A stretch of 20,149 nt of DNA, taken from IMG/VR virus record IMGVR_UViG_3300042924_000717, positions 1 to 20,149 of that record. One strand, given 5' to 3'. Of the stretch, positions 1 to 5,102 are shown piece after piece; position 1 is the stretch's first letter; every line of letters begins with the position of its first letter. This DNA comes from a virus. Made by a program: the position numbers and the translations under genes. The notes under the pieces are model-generated. The model had not been told where the DNA came from, did no database searches, and saw only the letters and a list, made by a program, of their open reading frames with translations.

Positions 1-1
1 C

Positions 2-298
2 GTGAAAGCTGATCTCACCGCTGGCCGTGCCATGCGCGAGCGCCAGCTCGACATCTTTGAGCAGCAAGACCATCAGTTTCTTGAGCGCTGCCGGGCGCTG
101 GCCGTGCTGGTCTGCACCCAGCGCGGTGAGGTCTCAATCAACGACATCCGCTCCATCATCGAGGTGCCGCCGGGTGTCCATCCATCTGTCTTGGGCGCGG
201 TCTTTCGCACCAAGCAGTTCAAGTCGGTCGGCTACACAGAGGCCGTCCATCCCCAAGCGCATGCCAGGGTGGTGCGTGTTTACAAATTACAGGAGTAA
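2..298 (+). CDS. Small phage protein with winged-helix-like C-terminal half; 5' end may lie outside the window
   Basis: This is a 98-residue reading frame from a GTG at the very edge of the window. The true start may be further upstream, because no ribosome binding site can be seen. The N-terminus is charged and helical (RERQLDIFEQQDHQFLERC). The second half has a segment like 'VSINDIRSIIEVPP', then 'HPSVLGAVFRTKQFKSVGY' and a final 'ARVVRVYKLQE'. That pattern (helix, helix, then a beta hairpin with 'GAVFR...F...G' and 'RVVRVY.L') is what I associate with small winged-helix-like proteins often found beside phage recombination or replication genes. No enzymatic motif is visible. It ends 3 nt before the exonuclease ATG, and its last codons carry that gene's AGGAG ribosome binding site, so the two are co-transcribed. 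A DNA-binding role is inference only. Confidence 0.7.
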   Translation: MKADLTAGRAMRERQLDIFEQQDHQFLERCRALAVLVCTQRGEVSINDIRSIIEVPPGVHPSVLGAVFRTKQFKSVGYTEAVHPQAHARVVRVYKLQE

Positions 299-301
299 AA
301 A

Positions 302-1261
302 ATGGCAGGCAAATTAACAGATGACAAACAAATGAGCGCCAGCCGGTTGCCCGGCTTGCTCGGGTTCAGCCGGTACAGCACCCCGAATGATGAGCTGCAA
401 TACAGCATCAATGCCATCGATGGCAAGGAGCGGCCAGACATTGGCAATGAGGCCATGGGCTGGGGCAATACGCTTGAGCCGGTGATCTTGCAGCAAGCAG
501 CCATGCGGCTGGGCATCACCGACTACGACACCCAGATTGGCCAGGCCTACACGCACAGCAGCATTCCGCTGTCGTGCAGCCTGGATGGCGTTGGCCACGG
601 CACCGGGCAGGAGATCTTTCCAGACCCAGACAAAGGGATCTTTGTGGTTGGCCAAGACTCAATCGTGCTTGACGGGCCCGGCGTGCTGGAGGCAAAGCTG
701 ACCAAGACCATGCCCGAGGAAGTGCCGCACCTGGCGCGTGGCCCGATTCAGTTACAAGGCCAGATGCTGGTGACGGGGCACAAGTGGGGCGCTGTTGCCG
801 TGCTGTATCAGGGCATCGAGCTGCGCGTGTTCCTGTTCGCACCGCACTACGACACCCAGAAAGAGATCGTCAAGGCGGTGCTGGCCTTTGAGCAAAAGCT
901 AAAAACCTACCAAAAAACTGGAGCCATAGATTGGTACCCGCCAGAGAGCAGCAAAGAGCTCGACCGGATCTACCCCATGGCCGCTGACAGGGAAGAGATC
1001 CAACTGCCTCCCAGCGTAGGCGACCTGGCCAAGGGCATCATTGAGAACAAGGCCGCGATCCGCGCAGCCGAGGCCAGCATTGATGAGGCTGAGAAACTGA
1101 TCAAGCAGGAGCTTGGCCAAGCCGAGCGTGGCCGGGCTGGCCAGTACATCATCAACTGGCCAATGCGCAATTACAAGGATGCGCCCGAGCGGCTGGTGCC
1201 AGCCAAGAAGGCGTACAGCGTGCGCCAATCAACCCTGTCAATCAAGGAATGGCAGACATGA
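302..1261 (+). CDS. YqaJ-like phage exonuclease (lambda Red-alpha type 5'-3' exonuclease)
   Basis: The 319-residue product fits the YqaJ/lambda exonuclease branch of the PD-(D/E)xK nucleases. These enzymes degrade the 5' strand of double-stranded DNA ends to leave 3' single strands for an annealing partner. Visible signatures in order are 'GNEAMGWGNTLEP' near residues 48-60 (conserved acidic residue E59), 'SCSLDG' with the metal-ligand aspartate D95, the E-x-K pair in 'GVLEAKLTK' (E130, K132), and 'IQLQGQMLVTGHKWGAVAVL' (149-168), the typical Q-rich strand and helix after the active site. The C-terminus (about 240-319) is helical. The ATG at 302 is preceded by AGGAG at 291-295. Its TGA overlaps the next ATG as ATGA. 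The RecT-family gene downstream completes a Red-like pair, supporting a role in recombination, end repair or concatemer processing rather than restriction. Confidence 0.9.
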   Translation: MAGKLTDDKQMSASRLPGLLGFSRYSTPNDELQYSINAIDGKERPDIGNEAMGWGNTLEPVILQQAAMRLGITDYDTQIGQAYTHSSIPLSCSLDGVGHGTGQEIFPDPDKGIFVVGQDSIVLDGPGVLEAKLTKTMPEEVPHLARGPIQLQGQMLVTGHKWGAVAVLYQGIELRVFLFAPHYDTQKEIVKAVLAFEQKLKTYQKTGAIDWYPPESSKELDRIYPMAADREEIQLPPSVGDLAKGIIENKAAIRAAEASIDEAEKLIKQELGQAERGRAGQYIINWPMRNYKDAPERLVPAKKAYSVRQSTLSIKEWQT

Positions 1262-1437
1262 ACCTACCCGACAAGCCAGCCATCTGGCATGCCTATGAGA
1301 AGGCTGTTGTGGCCATGCTTGATGCAACCGACTGCACTGAAGATGAGGCCGAGGCCTTTGTCGATGCCATGACAAACCTAATTTTTACCACCATGAAAAC
1401 CTACTTGAAAGAAACAAATGCAACTGACAACCACTAA
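1258..1437 (+). CDS. Hypothetical 59-residue acidic protein between exonuclease and RecT
   Basis: This gene is not recognised. It encodes 59 residues, helical and acidic in the middle ('TEDEAEAFVDAM'), with no membrane segment or catalytic motif. I place the start at the ATG at 1258 and not at the in-frame ATG at 1249. The AAGGA at about 1244-1248 is correctly spaced only for 1258, and that choice gives a four-base ATGA overlap with the exonuclease stop. The 3' end overlaps the RecT gene by 20 nt. Being locked between an exonuclease and its annealing partner, it is almost certainly translated with them. It may modulate the pair, but that is inference from position alone. Confidence 0.72.
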   Translation: MNLPDKPAIWHAYEKAVVAMLDATDCTEDEAEAFVDAMTNLIFTTMKTYLKETNATDNH

Positions 1438-2491
1438 CAGGGGCTTTGCCCCCACCACCCTCACCGAGGCCATGACCTTCTCAGACATGCTGGCCAACTC
1501 CAGCATGGTGCCCCGTGCCTACCAGGGCAAGCCTCAAGACATCCTGGTCTGTGTCCAGTGGGGCATGGAGATGGGGCTGGCACCCATGCAAGCACTCCAG
1601 AATATCGCTGTCATCAATGGCAAGCCCTCGGTCTATGGTGACGCACTCATGGCGCTGGTGCAGGCCAGCCCTGTCTGTGAGGATATTGAGGAGTTCTTTG
1701 AGGGTGAGGGCACGCCCAACCCGGTGGCCGTCTGCGTGGCCAAGCGCAAGGGTCGCACGCCAGTGACCGCCAAGTTCTCAGTGGAGGATGCCAAGCGTGC
1801 TGGCCTGTGGGCCAAGCAGGGGCCATGGACGGCATACCCAAAACGCATGATGCAAATGCGAGCTCGCGGCTTTGCGCTCAGGGATGCCTTTCCTGATGTG
1901 CTCAAGGGCATGATCACCGCCGAGGAGGCGCAGGACTATCAGGAAGAAACCAAACCCCGACAGGTGGCTAAACCGGCTAATCCGCTGGACATGATCGCGC
2001 CAACACCCATGATTGAGCAGACCAGCAACCCGGCGGTGATCGAGTCAGTGTTTGCCCACGATCAGGAGGCCGACACGGTCAATGAGCTGGTCGCCCAGGC
2101 CAAGGCTGACAGTGGTGAATCAGACTTTGTGCTCAAGGCACTCAGCGAGGCCAGCGCTTTTGCAGACAAAATGGTTGAGCGCTTTGAAGTGTTGAACATC
2201 CCCGAGGTGACCGAGCAGGCACCCACAGGCGAGCTGTTTGCTGTCCTGCTGCCCGGCAAGGACAAGCCGCACTCAATGCACGGCACGCTGGAAGAGTGGC
2301 AGGATGCCTATGAGGCGGTTGCTGAGAAGACTGCCATGGCCACCAAGGTGCCAGCGCGGGAGCGTATGACCAAGCTGCGTGAGCTGCGTGAGCTCAATGA
2401 GCCCACCATCGGCAAGGTTGAGATGATCGCTCGCATCAGGCATACCGCTGCCTACAGCAAGCGGCTGGGTGCGCTGGGTGCAGCTCAGTAA
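1418..2491 (+). CDS. recT: RecT-family single-strand annealing protein
   Basis: The 357-residue product has the RecT-family core in its first 165 residues: 'SSMVPRAYQGKPQDILVCVQ' (28-47), 'GLAPMQALQNIAVINGKPSV' (53-72), and 'WTAYPKRMMQMRARGFALR' followed by 'DAFPDVLKG' (137-164), the most conserved stretch. These proteins coat and anneal complementary single strands made by the partner exonuclease, here the YqaJ-like gene just upstream. Residues from about 175 onward are a long, charged, poorly conserved extension ending in a basic helix, longer than many RecT proteins. The ATG at 1418 lies inside the preceding gene with only a weak GAAAG-type binding site, so translation is probably coupled. 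Downstream lies a hairpin and then convergent genes, so this is the last gene of the plus-strand operon. Confidence 0.88.
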   Translation: MQLTTTNRGFAPTTLTEAMTFSDMLANSSMVPRAYQGKPQDILVCVQWGMEMGLAPMQALQNIAVINGKPSVYGDALMALVQASPVCEDIEEFFEGEGTPNPVAVCVAKRKGRTPVTAKFSVEDAKRAGLWAKQGPWTAYPKRMMQMRARGFALRDAFPDVLKGMITAEEAQDYQEETKPRQVAKPANPLDMIAPTPMIEQTSNPAVIESVFAHDQEADTVNELVAQAKADSGESDFVLKALSEASAFADKMVERFEVLNIPEVTEQAPTGELFAVLLPGKDKPHSMHGTLEEWQDAYEAVAEKTAMATKVPARERMTKLRELRELNEPTIGKVEMIARIRHTAAYSKRLGALGAAQ

Positions 2492-2499
2492 CTAGGCGC

Positions 2500-2531
2500 G
2501 GGTGCTGCTGGTCATGGTGCCAGCAGCGCCC
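2500..2531. terminator. Hairpin between the two convergent operons
   Basis: GGGTGCTGCTGG (2500-2511) pairs with CCAGCAGCGCCC (2520-2531) around the 8-nt loop TCATGGTG. The stem is 12 bp with a single T/G position, which is a tolerated wobble in the plus-strand RNA but an A/C mismatch in the minus-strand RNA. It lies between the RecT stop (2489-2491) and the endolysin stop (2535-2537). No clear U-run follows on either strand, so it is not a textbook intrinsic terminator. It is best called a probable terminator, processing or stability hairpin at the convergent junction, mainly serving the plus-strand transcript. Confidence 0.6.
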
Positions 2532-2534
2532 AGC

Positions 2535-2951
2535 TTACGCAAAGGGCCGGGTGCCCTGCTTGTCAATGATCAGCGCTTGGCGGCGTGGCTTTTCGCTGAT
2601 GCTGATGTGCGTCCAGGCATCAAACTCACGGATGATCTGGTCGTAGGGCAGGCCAGCCGCAATGATCGCCCTGACCACAGCGTCCGGTGTCATGCCCGGC
2701 ACCTTGAAGTCAGCAGCGCAGCCGGTGCGGTGCTGGCTGGTGTCCTTGCTGCCCACGCTGTCGTTGACTTGCTTTGACCGGAAGGCACTGTTGATCATCA
2801 CGGGCTTGCCATCAAGCGCAGCCTTTACTTGCTCCAAAAATTCTGCAAGCAGCACCAGGTTGGCCATCTCTGCATCATTCGGGGTGTTGTCAAACTGGCG
2901 GTGGCTGGTGGCTGTCAGCTCTTCCAGCGTGAAGTGTTCTGTGAGGTTCAT
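2535..2951 (-). CDS. Endolysin, peptidase M15 family (zinc peptidase)
   Basis: The 138-residue single-domain protein fits the M15 (M15_3-like) peptidases that cleave peptide bonds in peptidoglycan. 'SAFRSKQVNDSVGSKDTSQH' carries the conserved Arg (R58) and the first zinc ligand H74 in the S-x-H-x3-G-x-A-x-D pattern. D81 is the second ligand. 'REFDAWTHIS' gives the likely catalytic E109 and the third ligand H115 in W-x-H-x-S. All key residues are present, so it should be active. No signal peptide or cell-wall-binding domain is seen, so release would rely on a holin. The holin gene lies immediately upstream with an ATGA overlap (2948-2951), and an AAGG-type binding site is well placed. It is the last gene of the late operon. 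The exact bond cleaved cannot be told from sequence. Confidence 0.92.
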   Translation of the reverse strand: MNLTEHFTLEELTATSHRQFDNTPNDAEMANLVLLAEFLEQVKAALDGKPVMINSAFRSKQVNDSVGSKDTSQHRTGCAADFKVPGMTPDAVVRAIIAAGLPYDQIIREFDAWTHISISEKPRRQALIIDKQGTRPFA

Positions 2952-3358
2952 TTTTTAGCCTTCATGTCCATGATTTTTTCCAGCGTGCGGCCACCAAAGT
3001 AAAAGCTCATCACCAGCATACCCCACTGGCCAAGCAGGGTGACATAGACCTCGTTGGCATCCAGCTTGAAGGCAGACATCATGGCAAATACAAAGTAGCC
3101 AATGAAGATGGCGACCAGTGTCATGGGCCTGATGTTTTTGGACAGCCAAGAGTCCGAGGCCATGTCAGCAGTATGCCGGGCACTTAGGTTGTTTTGCTCG
3201 GCCTTGTACAGCTCGGTATCGTTGGCCAGCTTGGCCAGCTCGCCATCCTGCGCCATCTTGGCCAGGTCAAGCTGGGCTTTGGCCTTGGCCTCTGGGTCAG
3301 GGATCAGTTTGTCAATGAGCTTGCCGCCCACGCTTAACAGTGCATCGAGTCCAATCAT
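2948..3358 (-). CDS. Holin, GTA-type '3TM' holin family
   Basis: The 136-residue protein has an amphipathic N-terminus ('LDALLSVGGKLIDKLIPDPE'), a charged helix with alternating Ala/Lys/Glu, then two clear membrane segments at about residues 79-95 ('TLVAIFIGYFVFAMMSA') and 104-122 ('VYVTLLGQWGMLVMSFYFG'), ending 'GGRTLEKIMDMKAKK'. The arrangement 'PD.EAKA.A' plus a C-terminal 'SFYFGGRTLEK' is typical of the holin family first named for gene-transfer-agent release. Such proteins permeabilise the inner membrane so the endolysin can reach peptidoglycan. The start has a good AGGAG site located inside the end of the upstream gene. The gene is joined by four-base ATGA overlaps to both its neighbours, which suits coordinated lysis timing. 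Confidence 0.85.
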   Translation of the reverse strand: MIGLDALLSVGGKLIDKLIPDPEAKAKAQLDLAKMAQDGELAKLANDTELYKAEQNNLSARHTADMASDSWLSKNIRPMTLVAIFIGYFVFAMMSAFKLDANEVYVTLLGQWGMLVMSFYFGGRTLEKIMDMKAKK

Positions 3359-3963
3359 TGCTTACTCCTGGATAACATGGTTGCGGCAATTTGCAGCATT
3401 GCCTTTGCTTGATCAAGGTCTTCTGGCTGCGTAGCCCAGCCGACTGTGATCTGTCCGACAAAGCGCCCCGGCTCCGGTGGCACGCTGATACGGCATGTGT
3501 ACGCGACACCTCTTGCGATGTACCACAAGCCCATCTCTGATTGAGCTGACTTGTACTCACCGCATGGGATCTCGCTGGCCATCAGCTTGACCACATCGGC
3601 ATTGTTGGCTGCGTTCTGGGTGAACAGGCCGACATCCAGCCCATCATTCGTTTTGTCTCTGCCGTTCTTGCCATAGGCACGGTACAGAACCCGAGTGCCA
3701 AACATGCTGTTGACCTTGAACACGGCCACCACCAGCGCACCAGACTGCTTGAACAGGTGCGCGGCTGCGTCCTCCACCCTGTCCTCTGCAATGCTCGGGA
3801 TCTTCTTGGACTCTTTGTAGGCACCGATCAACAGGTCTTGGTTTGCGTAGACAAAGTACCCAGCAAAGGTGAGCACGGCCATGAGCACCATGGCAAACAG
3901 ACGGAAGGGGCTGCTGACATAGGCCAGCACCTTGTCAATTAGGGCAAGGCGCTCGTCTGCCAT
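3355..3963 (-). CDS. Membrane-anchored protein of unknown function in the lysis block
   Basis: The 202-residue protein is not recognised with certainty. One N-terminal membrane segment is visible (about 21-40, 'RLFAMVLMAVLTFAGYFVYA') without a cleavage site, followed by a soluble domain of about 150 residues. That domain alternates strands and helices ('GALVVAVFKVNSMFGTRVLY', 'GLWYIARGVAYTCRISVPP', 'GRFVGQITVGWATQPEDL') and has two cysteines (C134, C157). The order of a strand-rich N-part, a helix, then 'CRI.VPP..G.FVGQI.VGW' recalls the general GAF fold, but I see no ligand site and treat this as a weak analogy. It overlaps the holin by 4 nt. Position suggests a lysis accessory, for example a periplasm-facing regulator or spanin substitute. 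That is inference. Confidence 0.72.
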   Translation of the reverse strand: MADERLALIDKVLAYVSSPFRLFAMVLMAVLTFAGYFVYANQDLLIGAYKESKKIPSIAEDRVEDAAAHLFKQSGALVVAVFKVNSMFGTRVLYRAYGKNGRDKTNDGLDVGLFTQNAANNADVVKLMASEIPCGEYKSAQSEMGLWYIARGVAYTCRISVPPEPGRFVGQITVGWATQPEDLDQAKAMLQIAATMLSRSKQ

Positions 3964-3966
3964 AAC

Positions 3967-4437
3967 TCACCCGCGCTGCTCCATGATGCCAAAGCTGAAA
4001 TACAAGATCACCCCGACCAAGCTGAAAAAGACAAGCGCCAGCAAGGCCAACTCAATGACCTCGTCTATTTCTTTCTTGCGCTTTTCAGCAGCCTCGCGCT
4101 CACGCCGAGCGTCATGGGCAGACTCCACATCCATGGCCGCTGCTCTGGACTTGATCTTGTTCCAGACATCGATCTTGCCGCTCTGCATGAACAGCAGTTG
4201 CAACTCGTCCTCAAAGCGCTTGGCCTGGTCAAGTGCCATCTCAATCTGGATGGCCGTGCCCATGCTGGACTTTGACTTCTTGGCGGCAACCGCCGCCTTG
4301 CTGGCCGTGGACTTTGCATCGAAGTACTTGCCAAGCACAGGGCCAAGCGAGCTCACATCGTCAACAGTCTTGCTGACCTTCTTGATCAGGGCGACTGCTG
4401 CCTGGATACCAGCGAGGGCTGTTAGAGGATCGATCAT
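3967..4437 (-). CDS. Hypothetical coiled-coil protein with C-terminal membrane anchor
   Basis: The product is 156 residues beginning 'MIDPLTALAGIQAAVALIKK'. A central Lys/Glu/Ala-rich stretch (about 65-127) is predicted by eye to form a long helix or coiled coil. One strong membrane segment lies near the C-terminus (about 129-150, 'ELALLALVFFSLVGVILYFS'), so the protein is probably tail-anchored with its bulk on one side of the membrane. The start is the ATG at 4437, because GGAGG at 4446-4450 sits 8 nt upstream. A GTG eight codons earlier (4461) lacks such a site. Similar 'MIDP.TA..' proteins occur beside lysis or tail genes in environmental phages, with unknown function. The ATG overlaps the stop of the upstream 39-residue gene. 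A lysis-related role is only suggested by location. Confidence 0.75.
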   Translation of the reverse strand: MIDPLTALAGIQAAVALIKKVSKTVDDVSSLGPVLGKYFDAKSTASKAAVAAKKSKSSMGTAIQIEMALDQAKRFEDELQLLFMQSGKIDVWNKIKSRAAAMDVESAHDARREREAAEKRKKEIDEVIELALLALVFFSLVGVILYFSFGIMEQRG

Positions 4438-4553
4438 TTTTTCTTCCTCCACTGAAGGCACCAGACCAGCAGCCGGTCAGGTGTCCATGTCCACTTGATG
4501 CACTCAAGGGCAGGCGACTGCGCTGCTGGCGGTGGTGGCGGCAGCGCGTCCAT
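4434..4553 (-). CDS. Small 39-residue protein with conserved-looking Cys/Trp pattern
   Basis: A 39-residue frame fills the gap between two membrane-protein genes. It begins 'MDALPPPPPAAQSP' and continues 'ALECIKWTWTPDRLLVWCLQ' then 'WRKKK'. The C-x-K-x-W ... V-x-C-L-x-W pattern resembles tiny proteins I recall in other T7-like and environmental phages (a 'CVKYEW...VVCLEW' type), function unknown. The ATG at 4553 comes 2 nt after the TGA of the upstream gene. Its own TGA overlaps the next ATG as ATGA. Filling the gap with overlaps at both ends is strong positional support. There is no membrane segment, and 'ALEC' is not a proper lipobox, so it is not a clear Rz1 lipoprotein. The GGAGG of the next gene lies inside its last codons. 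Confidence 0.62.
   Translation of the reverse strand: MDALPPPPPAAQSPALECIKWTWTPDRLLVWCLQWRKKK
4446..4450 (-). promoter_or_regulatory. Ribosome binding site deciding the start of the 156-residue gene
   Basis: On the minus strand GGAGG lies 8 nt before the ATG at 4435-4437. This is a near-ideal Shine-Dalgarno and argues against the upstream GTG at 4459-4461, which would place this motif inside the coding region. Confidence 0.8.
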
Positions 4554-4555
4554 GA

Positions 4556-4756
4556 TCAGAGCAGTATTTTCTTGAGCAGTTCAGCGGCAAAGCCTGGCCC
4601 AAGCAGCGTGACCGCAATCAGCGCGTACAAGATGTACTCAATGCGAGACATGCGCTTGCTGCCTGACTCAAACGATTTCTGGATCGCCTCGTAGCGCAGC
4701 GCACAGACTTCCTCATGCGTAGCTAGCCTAGCATCTGTTGCGTCAATTTGGTTCAT
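4556..4756 (-). CDS. Small single-span membrane protein, possibly holin-like or lysis accessory
   Basis: The product has 66 residues. It has a hydrophilic N-terminal helix ('DARLATHEEVCALRYEAIQK'), a basic linker ('GSKRMSRIEY') and one membrane segment (about 40-60, 'YILYALIAVTLLGPGFAAEL') with a short basic tail. The 'R...HE.VC..RY..I' then 'R...IEY.LY' pattern is common to small membrane proteins in environmental phages. In overall shape it recalls XhlA-type haemolysin/holin accessory proteins, but I cannot assign it to that family. It overlaps the upstream 116-residue gene by 14 nt and has only a weak binding site, so coupled translation is likely. A role in lysis or lysis timing is inference from size, topology and location. 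Confidence 0.68.
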   Translation of the reverse strand: MNQIDATDARLATHEEVCALRYEAIQKSFESGSKRMSRIEYILYALIAVTLLGPGFAAELLKKILL

Positions 4757-5093
4757 TTACTTCAACCCAAGATAATGTGGCCTCATTCCATGAGTAACGC
4801 TTGCCGTCAGTTGGCATTGGTGTTGGTGCAGACCACAGGCAAGTGTCCTCGCTCATAGTCCATGATGGGTAAGGCTTGGGTGGGATAAACGCATCACGGC
4901 CTGAGTCGTAGGTGTAACCAACCCCAGCGTAGTTCTTACGCAGAGGCGTGTTGCCATTGGCGTGAACACCGCCGTGCGTGTTGTATGAGGTCTGCACCCA
5001 GCCGTGACCAAAGATGCCAGTGTCAATGACATCTTGTTCGGCAACGATTACTTGAGTGACTATCCCGTTTTCTACTTTTGCAAAGTGTGACAT
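4743..5093 (-). CDS. Conserved phage protein of unknown function (tail fibre-adjacent, 'MSHFAKVENG' type)
   Basis: The 116-residue protein begins 'MSHFAKVENGIVTQVIVAEQ' and continues with 'LRKNYAGVGYTYDSGRDAFI', 'PPKPYPSW', 'EDTCLWSAPTPMPTDGKRY' and a final 'SWNEATLSWVEV'. I recognise this as a family very common in environmental phage genomes, usually near tail fibre genes. Its biochemical role is not known to me. It is rich in Trp, Tyr and Pro with no membrane segment or enzyme motif. The repeating 'P.PY.SW......CLW..P.P.P' and 'Y.WNE....W' look like short beta units. It follows the glycine-rich adhesin by 9 nt and has a clear AAGGA site. A small virion component or fibre-assembly helper is plausible from position only. 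Confidence 0.82.
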   Translation of the reverse strand: MSHFAKVENGIVTQVIVAEQDVIDTGIFGHGWVQTSYNTHGGVHANGNTPLRKNYAGVGYTYDSGRDAFIPPKPYPSWTMSEDTCLWSAPTPMPTDGKRYSWNEATLSWVEVNEPN

Positions 5094-5102
5094 GGTTTTC
5101 CT

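Noticed and set aside
1249-1257. ATG at 1249 as the start of the small recombination-operon gene
   Set aside because: The AAGGA is immediately next to it, so spacing is too short; the ATG at 1258 fits spacing and gives an ATGA junction.
2502-2777. Plus-strand open frame of 91 codons after RecT
   Set aside because: It lies opposite the endolysin, whose zinc ligands are intact, and begins inside the convergent hairpin.
4435-4461. GTG start eight codons upstream for the 156-residue protein
   Set aside because: The ideal GGAGG lies downstream of this GTG and is correctly spaced for the ATG at 4437.
3932-4498. Plus-strand open frame of 188 codons opposite the membrane-protein genes
   Set aside because: Ser/Ala-rich antisense frame crossing three well-spaced minus-strand genes; no neighbouring gene or binding site supports it.
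4434-4553. The 39-residue protein as an Rz1-type outer-membrane spanin lipoprotein
   Set aside because: It is proline-rich, but has no hydrophobic signal sequence, and 'ALEC' lacks the small residue needed before the lipobox cysteine.
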